From the NCBI GenBank assembly GCA_001600875.1, contig BCLD01000007.1, forward strand, positions 343,141-407,140: DNA of 64,000 bases, in the 5' to 3' direction. Below, piece by piece: positions 50,166-61,159 of this stretch (its first letter is position 1; every line of letters begins with the position of its first letter). This DNA is from Solicoccozyma terricola. Its lineage: Eukaryota > Basidiomycota > Tremellomycetes > Filobasidiales > Piskurozymaceae. The translations under genes were made by a program, and so were the position numbers. The notes beneath the pieces were generated by a model that saw only the letters and a list, made by a program, of their open reading frames with translations, searched no databases and was not told where the DNA came from.

Positions 50166-52041
50166 ATGTTCCGCTCAACAGCCCGCTCTCTTGCCGTGTC
50201 CCTAGGACGATCCGCTCCAACTACATCCCGCACTTTCCCACCAGCAGCAACTGCATTCCAAGCTCGAAGATGGAAGTCTTCTCGTCAACCTGGAACTCTA
50301 GGTGGTATGCAGGTCGATATGATGACTGGTGAAGTCATTTCATTACCGGATATCGATGTAGGTTGCCAAACTCCACCGATATAAATACATATGTATACTG
50401 GGTTAGCTAACGTTAACCAACCCTCACAATCCCTAATAGCCATCACTCCTTCAAATCACTGAAACTGGAACACCCAAAACTCCACTCGCATCATCCAAAC
50501 TTCAATTCGGACGGACATTCACCGATCACATGCTGACCATCCCTTGGTCTTCCCAAACTGGATGGCAAGAACCATTGATTGGACCTTGTGCGAGCAATTT
50601 TCCCAGCTTGAACTAGAATCGAACTGATACGATTTCTCCAATTTTAACAGACACTAATCTGTCATTAGATCCTTCGTCTACCGTCTTTCATTATGCGTTT
50701 TGTCTGTTCGAAGGGATGAAGGCTTATCGATGTGAAGATGGAACCATTCGTCTTTTCCGACCTGACATGAATATGAAGCGAATGAATCGAGTAAGTTTCC
50801 CTACATCTGGCCCCCCTCTCAGTACCTTTTCACATTCTCACTCGTATAATCTGGTCATTACAGTCTGCAGCTAGGATTGCTCTACCCAACTTTGACGGAG
50901 ACGCTCTCATCGAACTCATTAAAAAGCTCGTCATGCTCGATTCAAAGTGGATCCCATCAGAACCTGGACATTCATTATACATTCGACCGACTATGATCGG
51001 GACTCAGAAAGCATTAGGTGTCGGACCGAGTTCCGATGCCTTGTTGTTTGTGATTTGTTCACCTGTCGGTCCATACTACGCTAGTGAGTGGCTGGGGCTG
51101 TCAACTGACCCAATTAGCGCACGTCCCAATATGTAGATGTTAATCGTTCTATCCTCTCCAATATTCAGCTGGTTTTAAACCCGTTTCACTACAAGCAACT
51201 ACCCAGTTCGTCCGAGCTGCTCCAGGAGGTACCGGCAGCTATAAGTTAGGAACCAAGTATGTCTTTTTTTGCCCATTTAACCTTTTTTATATCGATAGCT
51301 TATCAATTGCTTTAACAGCTACGCACCAGGTGTCGTTCCTCAAATCGAGGCTGCTAAACTGGGATACGCACAAAATCTATGGCTGCATGGCCCAGAGCAT
51401 TACGTTACAGAGGTTGGAACTATGAATTTGTTCATCGTCGTCGAGAATGCAGATGGAAGTAAGTCGTATTCATCAGGTGAAGAACCTTGGTGATTGGCTG
51501 ATTAATAGTAAACAACAACCCCTTCCTAGCTACCGAGCTCGTCACACCACCACTCGAAGATCTCATTCTCCCTGGTGTTACTCGTGACAGGTAAGCTATC
51601 CGCAGCCGTCACAAGCTACATCCTTATCGATTACCTCCATATCGCAGTGTCCTCTGTCTCGCCCGTGACCACGCTTCAGGGAAGAACATCCTTCCGGGCC
51701 TTACAACTTCCAATTTCAAGGTCTCTGAGCGACACATGACCATGGGAGAGATTGCTAAACTCTCCAAGGAGGGTAAGCTCAAGGAGATGTTTGGAGCTGG
51801 TACTGCCGCTGTTGTGACCAGCATTGATAAGTGAGTTCCGTGATTACCCTCTCATAAGCAGAAACCATTGGTTGACATGAGACGACTCAGTATCGGATAT
51901 GAAGGCGATGACATCCCGATCCCTGTAGGTCCTGACGGTCTGGGGGATGTAGCTCGAGCTATGTTGGAGCGCATTCAAGGTATTCAAACGGGGAAGATCG
52001 AGAGCGAATGGAGCGTCATCGCGGGTCGCGTAGAGGATTAG
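50166..52041 (+). CDS. BAT1: Branched-chain amino acid aminotransferase
   Basis: PLP enzyme for the last step of Leu/Ile/Val synthesis and first step of their breakdown. Nine exons (50166-50357, 50440-50587, 50651-50790, 50864-51083, 51169-51256, 51319-51458, 51530-51590, 51648-51830, 51891-52041) give 440 residues. Arg/Ser-rich mitochondrial presequence ([20 protein letters not shown]); [50 protein letters not shown] lysine in [46 protein letters not shown] near the end. The presequence suggests the mitochondrial isozyme; whether it is the BAT1 or the only isozyme cannot be told here. Confidence 0.93.
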
Positions 52042-52228
52042 GATCAGTTATAGACTAGGGTTTTGGTCGTTGCATGAATGTATGTTTGGTCAGCCTGCCC
52101 TGCAGTCAGGTCTTGCTGTTGGAACGCAATTAAACATGGATTCAAGTGTAAATATCCCGCTCTTGGAGACAGGGAGATAGCAAAGTCATAGTGGCCATGC
52201 GATGTCATACAACTAATCTCGCCCAAGA

Positions 52229-55200
52229 TCATGATGACCCCCCTCCAGGCGTGCTTACAAACAGATTTCGGCCAAAAGCACCGGCAATAACAGCGAAGCC
52301 GTCTTCGGCTTCTTGTACCTCTGAGAGGAAGAGATCGTGTCTATCTGCCAGAGCTTCTTGGTTGCGACGAATTTCCCGGATCACGGCGTACTGTCTGGCG
52401 CATGCTGGGCATTCTGGGTCCGCATCAGGAAGGCATCTGCATGTCCAAAACAAAGGTCAGCGTGCAAGTCATGGTCACGACAACGCCTGAAACGTACCTT
52501 TGATGGTAGCTATGCTTGCACATGAAATGCACGCTCGGTAGATCCAGTTGACCGCCACATGAAGCACAACGCGTGACTTGAAAGACTTGCGGGTGCACAG
52601 TGTCGGTAAGCTGAGCCATTTCCTTCTCCCTTTCCGCAGTCTCGGAGCGGTAGGAGTCCACCAACGCCTTATCCTGGTCGTAAGTAAAATAGGAAATCAG
52701 CACATGAAGCTATGACCGACAACCACGAATTTTCTCACCGACTCAACATCTTGCCTGGTCTCGGCTACTTTGCTCTTCAACCAATCTTTCACGACACCGA
52801 TGCTCGCGATGTTGTTCCTGCTCAAGAGCTGTACAACAGCCAACGGTGGCATTATCCGCTCTTCATCTATGACCTGTAATACGTGCTTGAGGTCGCTGGT
52901 GTGCCGTGAAAGAAGGGATGTAGAGGAGGTCAAGTACCGCAGGACCAAAGGATACAAGTGTAGATTGGTGGGTCCGTAGATGTTGAGGTGATGGATGACA
53001 TTCTCCGAGGGAGACTTGCCGTCCATATCCTCTTCTTCATCTCGCTGCATCCAGAACCGTAAAATATCCTCGTACATGCCAAGTCGTTCCCAAAGACCTA
53101 TAAGGCCAGCGGTGAAGTTGCTCGTCGAGCACAAAATCAGAGCATGCATCGGATCAATTGGCAGTACGTCCGCCTGTTCCAGGAGTGCGATGGCTCGTGG
53201 TCGCGCTTGACGCGGCGAATCACTTTCCGAAGTCAGGTAGAGTTCCAGTAAGGTGTTCCACACGGCTTTCTGGTCTAGGACAGAATCATCTTGCTCCTCG
53301 GACGGCGACTCTGCAGGCAGTTGTATCCGCTGGAGATGCGACCGAGTCCGTGTTACCTGCATGTCGACACGCTGACTCCACCGTTCCGCAGCTACCGTTT
53401 CCAAGAAGCGAGTGAATTGCGCTCGATGATTCACAAAGTGAGCGAAGTACTGTCGGGGAGAAGGGGGATCATATTGCACGTTGATGGCGGGCTTGTCCTT
53501 CGATGCGTCGCCATTGACTGGTGAATCAGTTATGTCCATTGCACAGTCAGCGGAAGGCTCAGGGGTTCCCTTGTCGCCACTAGGCTTGTCGTCCGTGCCC
53601 ATGCCGAAAACCTCGGTCACTTTGTCATAGCCAATGTACGACAAATAGTTGGGACCTCCCGATTGCGGAGAAGCGTTGGCTCTTGCCTTCGCTGCTGCCA
53701 CTGCTTCCTTGGCCTCCTCACGCTTACGTAGTAGATTACCGGAGCAAAGATCGATGAGAAGGTCGGTAGTCTCCTCCGGTTGCGCCTGTAGCATCATACG
53801 ACCATATCGCAGTAGGTTCTCCTCGGCCTGTGCACAGAATTCTCAGTGACAACCTCTCAACCAAGCGTAAGTAATTGATGAATGCTCACCATTGCGGGTC
53901 CTAATGCCCTCAGGTAGTCGAGAGCATCCGCGAAATCTTTTGCGTCCTCTATCTGTATACTGAGGTAGTCCGTTTTCTTGTCATATCTCCGCGCAAGATA
54001 CACAGCATGCTCGTAAAAGCCTGCCTGGCGACACACGCGAATGGCGGTGTCGAGGTCGAATGGTAATTCGCCATCCGACCTCAGTGCTTCGGTCTTGAGG
54101 AATTTATCCAACCGTGACTTGTCCGCTGTTTTTGTGTAGCAATTCAGGAGGAGGGTGGTATGGTCGGGATTCGCGAGACCACAGGAATGGAGCTCTTGGA
54201 GATATGTCGTAAGGTTATGTATGCGTTGCGCGTCGAGAAACTGGAGTCTATCTTCGTCAGGGTCGGATTTGACATCGAAAGACTTTGGTAAACCCACCTT
54301 GCGAATCACATAACTTGGTTGCAAGTGACCTAGCGTTTTCACATACTGCGCTACAGAACCATCGAAATCACCCTTCACGTAAAGGTAGTCCCCGTATTTG
54401 GCGTAGATATCAGCGATCCCTGCTTCGTCGACTCCGCTAGACCGAGCGAGAGAGACAGCGAGCTGATAGAAGTTTTTCTTGAACAAGGCTTCCAGCTTAG
54501 TCGATGTAGATTGTTCTTGCAAGCGAGTGAGCTGCAAATCTCGATTGTTAGCTTCGATATAACGACTTCCGACGTTTTATGCCCCTAACCTTGCCATCAC
54601 CAACAACAACAAACACCTGATCATCCGTCCCGAACGTTTCTCTCACACCATTCTTATAAACGCTCGAATACGCCACAAACTTGTTCTCCAGATCGAAGAT
54701 TGTAATCTTGGCCGAGTCGTTTGATTGTATGCCATTTTCGCTCGCCGCAGCTGCCGCTCTTCGTATCGCGGCGGATGTTGACGACGCCGACGGCGTGAAT
54801 GGTGGACTAACGATGACTACTGTCTGTCGGACAGCATGAATCGATGCTTTTGGACCTGTTTCGCATGTCCTATGAGCGTTGAATTTTGAACGTGTCATTG
54901 ACATCCAACTCACCTTCGTAAGCAATACAGCTCCCTTTCCCCTCGGTTCCATACAAATAAATCCCATCATCTCTCCCAACGACCAGCTCTGATTTATCAC
55001 TCGTCATCGTCACACAACCCAAACTCGCTCCTATTTCTTCCAGAACCTTGGGTTCCGTTCCTTTCCCCGTAACAGATGCAGCGCAAATCGTCTTGACCGG
55101 AGTGGTAAAGAACAACGAAGTGACATCCTTACTTGATACATCGGTTGTATCTCGAGATGATTCACGGAATCCGAGTCCTGTGATCGGTTCTGCAATACTG

Positions 55201-56076
55201 CCTTCCCATATGATACGTGCCTTCGGGAAAGAAGTGAGAGCAAGGGGTGATGTGGTGAGTGATTGTGCGAGGTGACGATAGAGGAGGACTTGGCCTGATA
55301 CGAGACCGATGGCGAGGTATGATAGGTTGGAGGTGGTCGTGAGTGTAGAAACCTGGTATGAGAAGGTTCAGTGATGTGGATAGGTACTTTGTTCCAAGTC
55401 ACGTACAGGAAACGCTCGATTTCCAACACCAATTCGCACATTCCGCATCAACACCGGATTCTTAGTCTTCTTGTCATCATGCATGAGATCCCATATTCTA
55501 AGCATCGGGAATTGATTGGACGAATCATCCTCCTATCGGTCATCACCCTCATATCAGTTCATTACAACCGCCCGTTCCCAAACAGCGTACTCACTCCAAT
55601 ACCTAACAAAACACCACCACATTCCAGCAACATGACACCTCTCTCTCTTTCCTTCCCCTTGCCTTTCCCTATCCCTTCATCGCCTGACCACGCTTTCCAC
55701 CGCTTCTCCACTTGGAAACGTCGATCCAATAACGAGATATAACCTTGTGAGTCGGAGATAATACACGAGATGTTTTTTACAAGTGGAGATGCAGGAGATG
55801 GGGAGATGAGGATGTATGGAGGAGTAAGGGACTGTCAAACCCCACGTCGAGTCAGCGGTGGTGTCATCGAAGAAAGAGCGATAACTCGCTCACTCGGAAA
55901 ACCTGGGGAGCAAGCGCAAGATCATTCACATCCTTGACGTCTGACGAATCGAAGAATGTGAATTGTCTCCACTGAAGGGGTTGGTGTGCATCAGCTTGTG
56001 TTCGAATTTGGCTCTCAACTATACCACTAACCGTTGGACCTGGGGTCGCGGCTTGAGCTGCTCTTGAGCTAGCCAT
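52229..56076 (-). CDS. VPS11: VPS11/PEP5, HOPS/CORVET core subunit
   Basis: Class C Vps tethering subunit for vacuole and endosome fusion. About ten exons; the first is 56076-55894. The family start HQPLQWRQFTFFD lies after a 35-residue Ala/Gln-rich extension. N-terminal beta-propeller segments (SCIISDSQGYISLLDR, LRIWDLMHD, ELVVGRDDGIYLYGTEGKG, KITIFDLENKFVAYSS), then alpha-solenoid repeats (FYQLAVSLARSSGVDEAGIA, YGDYLYVKGDFDGSVAQYV, CGLANPDHTTLLLNCYTKTA, AIRVCRQAGFYEHAVYLARR), and a C-terminal RING-H2: CASCGGQ ... CKHSYHQRCLPD...CPAC, split by an intron near 52500-52440. The order matches Vps11 rather than Vps18. Convergent with BAT (gap about 190 bases). Confidence 0.92.
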
Positions 56077-56299
56077 GGTGACCTAGATCTACGGTGTGAT
56101 CCACTGGCCTTCCTGGATTCCTGGGACGAGGTCTCATGAGCTGGAGGACACCGCGAAGGCCGCGTTCGTCACCAGTCCCGGACAGTCGCAACCTCGTTAC
56201 CCGTCCAGGTCTGTCACCGCCGCCGAATTATCATCAGCCAGTTTCCCATATATCCCAGTTTTACCAGTTTAGAGCCATCGTATCCCCCCTTTTCAAACG

Positions 56300-57300
56300 A
56301 TGTCCCGTCTCCAATCCCTCCAAGCAGTATCTCCGCGTCGATCTCCCACTCCGTCCTCGCCGCCGCCTACCACCACCTCTCCATACCCCCAAGACACCAC
56401 GACATTTCATCGGAAACTACGCGCACTGCTCGTTGAATTGCGGAACACAATGATGGCGTGGGATGAGATGTCGGAAGACGGATTGAGAGAGGCAAAGGGT
56501 GTCGTCAATGAAGGTACTGAGATTGAGTGAGTGAGGGGATTGTTGGTTTGATGAAACAGAAAGATGACAAGCTGATTTGGGAATTTGGATTTTGAATAGT
56601 AATATTCTAGCATTACCTGAAGGACCATCACGTCCGTCCATCACCTCTCATTGGTGTGCATACCACTCCCATTCGACCGCTCTTCAAAGCGTTCTTAACC
56701 GTCAAGTATGCTTCATCGTTGTCATCGCTTTTCCCTCTTGACATTCAGCTGATTCGGATTCGTATGAATTTCACAGCGGCAAACATTACAGAAACTTCGA
56801 ATATTAGCAGATACAGCATCCAACTTGTTTTTCGAAGCGGTTAAATTACGAGATCCTGAATTCAGCTTGACGGATCCAATGTGGACTGGAACAGGAACAT
56901 GGACACTTGAACGATTTGGTGAGTTATCTTCGACTCTTTTCAATCCTCTACTCGGGACTATTGAAAAAACTGAATTCAATCTTCATAATCAGTCGATGAA
57001 ATCCATCCTGCTCCAACTATATTCTCCACTCATTCATCTCTCCTCTCATCACACATCAACCCAATCACCACTCCACCTCCCATTTCCCCCTCCTCAGACC
57101 TATTCGACATCCAACAAACAGCCTTGGAATCATATCTCCACATATCGCTCAAATCGGAGATGCATGAATGGAGAGATGAATGGATGGAAATGGTAGGGAT
57201 GGAGATTGGAGGATGGGAGATGCGAGGGGATATAGGAGGGATAGGAGGGATAGGGAAGGGGAGGAGGAATGTACGAGCAGGAAGTGTGGAACCGCTGTAG
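56300..57300 (+). CDS. Unrecognised 260-residue protein
   Basis: Exons 56300-56526, 56600-56705, 56777-56918 and 56993-57300 close in phase and give 260 residues. A Ser/Pro-rich start leads to a helical segment FHRKLRALLVELRNTMMAWDE, AYHSHSTALQSVLNRQRQTL, LADTASNLFFEAVKLRDPEF and a C-terminal amphipathic stretch around LKSEMHEWRDEWMEMVGMEI. No signal peptide or membrane helix. I recognise no family; four phase-consistent introns with GTGAGT-like donors are the main support for a real gene. Confidence 0.7.
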
Positions 57301-57355
57301 GGGAACCGAGCCCCTCCAGAAATACACGTCATTGTCATATCATCGACCTCACTCG

Positions 57356-58072
57356 ATGTCCGCCACCCGTCCGGGCTACAGAGCCCGCAACGCCCGATCT
57401 CGATCTCGATGCGGAAGTATAACGGCAGTTAGATCGGGGGTCACCTAACCGGTTCAAATACAAATATCTATCGACCTATCGACCACTCGTTGGATCATTA
57501 GATATCACATACTTGGTCAACGATCACTGCCTCCTTGGCTTCCTCACTCCATCCTATTCCAGTCGTCCTCTTTGAATCCACTGCCGCAGGGTGAACCCAG
57601 TACCCCAGTACTCTCACCAGCCACCGACGAACAGAGTCCTTCTCAGTATCCACCTCCACTCCTTCCGTCTTCCCTCGGAGTATCAAACCTCCTCGGCCAA
57701 GACACTGCAGACTGCAGAAGCGAGCATTCGTCAAAGCATCGCATTTCCAACGAGGTTCAGACCGACTGGTCAAGTCATTCCAGCTACTCAACCACATCAG
57801 GTGCCAGGTACGTGTTTCACGCTCCCTTCGCGTTCGGTTTCCTGCGCTGATTCGTTTGTACGACTTCCTTTTTGATCACTTTGAACCTTCTTCTTGGCAT
57901 GTTTTATTGCACAAATAGTCAGAATTTGCGATCGAAGGTGCCTGTGACCGCCAGACCACCTAAGTTGCCACCAACACGAGGACGACTAGGATCGCCCGCA
58001 GATCTGCAGGATATCCTTCCGGATATCGTAGAGACTTGGGTGAGAGTTTATCAGGAGCATACGCAGCCATAA
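57356..58072 (+). CDS. Possible small hypothetical protein
   Basis: A three-exon model (57356-57427, 57563-57807, 57919-58072) gives about 156 residues: MSATRPGYRARNARSRSRCG start, a Ser/Pro-rich middle, and a C-terminus PADLQDILPDIVETWVRVYQ. Phases close and acceptors are TTCCAG and AAATAG, but the GTTAGA donor of intron 1 is weak, composition is low in complexity and no family is recognised. A minus-strand frame of about 99 codons (57498-57797) is an alternative. The stretch 58073-58334 holds the leader of the next gene. Confidence 0.35.
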
Positions 58073-58334
58073 GTGAGTACTGCGGTAATACTGCTTCCTG
58101 CACTACAAGATCGAACAGTCGGGATTTTGATGGAATGGGATTGGAGGATGTAGGCTGGCAGAGGCGTGCCGCAGATGTCTTCAGTCTACGATGGCTGATT
58201 TCCACTGTGAACTCTTTGGCAACAGCTCTTCAAACCCTCGGCGTAGATTCAGCCCACTTTACGAACAGATATAAGGGCCATCACATTCCAACATCTATCA
58301 CTTGCTCAATTAGCGAAACGACCGGTCAACAACA

Positions 58335-60891
58335 ATGGCACCATCCACCTCTGCTCAAGACGATTCACCACGTCGTTCAGTCTCAAAAACGCGGACTCTT
58401 TTTGCCCTCCCAGGGGCCATAGTCTCGTCTTTACTACATCCGACGGATTCGTTGGTGTCTGGCGCGAGTCGGGCTCTGGAGTTGGTTCAAGATGGGTTGA
58501 TCAAGGTTGGGGAATATGGGTTGGGAAGTGGGATGATAATGAATGTTGCTGAGAGTGGCATCATTTCGTGAGTTTTCTTTTCTCCTCGGGGGCAATGGAA
58601 ACAGAGGAATTAAGCTGATCGAGGATATTGTGCAACTTAGGATGATGGAGAAGAACATCACAACAGGTCAATTAACTCTCATCACTCCTACAAAAACCTA
58701 TGTCTTTCCGAAATCATCCAACATGTCTTCTACCTTTAGTTCGCCACCGATATCTTCGTCTCCTTTCCCCCGTCCAATCGCGCACAACACCGACACTTCC
58801 ACTTCCACCGCTCCGTCCACCCTCGAATCCCACTCTGATTCTCGTTCATCTACGTCTACGTCACTCACCTCTCTCTCATTGTTGTCGTCTCGCTTCCGTC
58901 TGAAACCGGGTGCAAGAGCTACGATTAGGGTCACGTCTGATAGGTTCTGGCTTAGGTTGTTGACGTTAGGTGATTTAGGTTTCGCAGAGGCGTACATGGC
59001 GGGAGACTGTGAAGTTATGAGGACGGGTCATGAGGATGATGAGGATATCGGAGAGGGTTTATTGGATATATTCAAGGTGAGAGAGATAGTCATCCAACAA
59101 AGGATCGACGGTCGTGTTAATGTTTAGTTACGTCCCACCATCAGATCTTCATCCACTCCAGGCCCCTACCTGAACTTCCAAGTCATTCGAGCTCTCGACC
59201 AACATACACCGCCGCTGCAGCCTCGAAAGCTAGCAATACAGTGGGAGGAATTACCACATACCCATCGGCAGTGTTCATGAAGATTGCTTCGTATGCCGCC
59301 GATTCTCGAGTCGTCAACAGCGTTAGGAATTCGGTTGGTAACATTAGAGCGCATTATGATATCAGTAACAGGATGTTTGCGAGCTTCCTTTCCAAGGATG
59401 TGAGTGTGCACCAAGAGAGTTTTTAACACGGACTCTAATGACAGTCTGCACTGTCAGATGACCTACTCGTCTGCTATCTTCCCAGAGCTTGATGCCGACA
59501 TCGACGACACTTCACCTCCATGTCGATGGTCAAGTGACACTGGCAACTTCTCCTCGGCGTCATCTGTGGCTCCCGCCAGTGCTGTGGAAGATCAAGAGGA
59601 CCCGCTGGAGCAAGCTCAGCTTGCCAAACTCAGACACATCATCAAAAAGGCCAAAATCCAGCGAGGTCATCGTGTGCTTGAAATCGGTAGTGGATGGGGT
59701 AGTTTTGCAATGGAAGTGCGTGCATTCCCCTTTTTTTCCGAACGAGGAGCTTATTGGTCGACGGTCTTAGGCCGTACGTATGACTGGATGCACAGTAGAC
59801 ACCATTACTCTATCAGAACAGCAGAAAGTGTTGGCTGAGGAACGTATAGCGGAAGCCGGCATGAAGGACAGCATCACCGTTCACCTTATGGACTTCCGGA
59901 AGTGAGTAAAATTCCCCCCGCTTGCAGCGCAGATGCTGATTCGGTAGTCCACTAGCACCCCCGCCGAGTGGACTCATTCATTTGATCGCCTTGTCTCGAT
60001 CGAGATGCTCGAAGCTGTAGGCAAGGATTATATCGAACCTTACTTCCAGATGATCGACCGTGTACTCAATGAAGAAGGAGTCGCCGTTTTCCAGGTGATC
60101 ACCATCCCGGAATCCCGTTTCGAGAGTTGTGAGTGAGAGCCGGGGAATGATGGCTTTGCAGGCAGGCCTGAGACGCCACTCTTCCTTCAGACCAGAAGAA
60201 CGTGGACTTCATCAGAAAATGGAGGTGAGTGAGATGTCTAAACCACGTCATGAAAGATTACTGAGCGTCGTCGTTCTGGCATCTCGCAGTGCGTGACAGG
60301 CTCTGACCTTAGAAGGAATTGAAAAGGAGCGTTGTACTGATATCATCGTCTCCTTGTATCAGTCTTTCCTGGCGGCTTCCTACCGAGCGTATCTTTCGTG
60401 GCAGAATGCGTGCAAAAGGGCGGAAATAATAGACTGGTGATAGATTCAGTGTCAAACATCGGGGTGAGTAGTCTGCTTTCGTGACCATACTTTTCGTAGG
60501 ATAGCTGATAGATTACATACCGCTTAGCCTCATTATGCTCGCACACTTCGAGAGTGGCGAAACCGATTCAATAAAAATTTCGAACGTGATATCATCCCAG
60601 CACTCAGGGATGAGCATCCGGAGATGAAAGATAAAGATATTGCGGGTGAGTCTTACACCGTCGAGGAATCAGTATCTTGTTGCTAAGTCATCCTCATCCA
60701 AAGTCTTCCGCCGAAAGTGGAATTTCTACTGGGCTTACTGCATCGCTGGATTCCAAGAACGAATCCTTGGGGACCATATTTTCACACTGGTGAGTTCAGT
60801 ACTGTCAAACATCGCTTCCCACCATGCTCATGTGCTTGGTTTGTAGACTCGGGAGGGGTACTTCGGGTTTGGATGCGATGTATATGAGTAA
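58335..60891 (+). CDS. Cyclopropane-fatty-acid-synthase-like methyltransferase
   Basis: SAM-dependent lipid methyltransferase. Exons 58335-58567, 58641-59076, 59145-59399, 59458-59715, 59771-59901, 59956-60128, 60191-60224, 60363-60463, 60528-60645, 60704-60789, 60847-60891. Family motifs: LTLGDLGFAEAYMAGDCE, NIRAHYDISNRMFASFLSKD with MTYSSAIF, SAM motif VLEIGSGWGSFAMEAV, CTVDTITLSEQQKVLAEERI, FDRLVSIEMLEAVGKDYIEP, FQVITIPESRFESY, DFIRKW then FPGGFLPS, REWRNRFNKNFE, RRKWNFYWAYCIAGFQER. No N-terminal membrane helices, unlike sphingolipid C9-methyltransferases. Between exons 7 and 8 the frame does not close: TGGAG|GTGAGT joined to ATCAG|TCTTTCC is one base out for KW-x-FPGG, leading to an early stop. 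Possible indel, sequencing error or unusual splice. Confidence 0.8.
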
Positions 60892-61159
60892 AGTAGATGC
60901 TTAAAGTAGATGAACAAGGGTTTATAGCCTTCAGATCCAAGGCTTTCCGTAATATAATGCAGAAGTTGAAAAGTTAGATTCGAACCGCACCAACGAGAGT
61001 GGTAGGTGCACTTAGCATGCATCGACGTTGCACAATACGAGCGATAGCCTTTGTCGCAGGCAGAATGGTGGTCAGTGGTCACGTGATCAGTCAAGTTGTC
61101 ACCGAGGCTAGGTTCCCAACTTTCTCGTCTTCGTCTGGTGAACACCATCCATTCAAATA
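60892..61159. other. Intergenic region with CACGTG box
   Basis: About 270 bases between the CFA-like gene and RPAP1. GTGGTCACGTGATCAGTC at about 61074-61092 contains CACGTGATC, also seen upstream of RAD50 near 2903. Confidence 0.45.

Noticed and set aside
57400..57475. tRNA-like segment with AGTATAACGG and GGTTCAAAT
   Set aside because: No anticodon stem-loop can be drawn and the stems do not pair.
60960..61045. tRNA-like GGTTCGAATC on the minus strand
   Set aside because: The sequence before and after does not form a T stem or acceptor stem.
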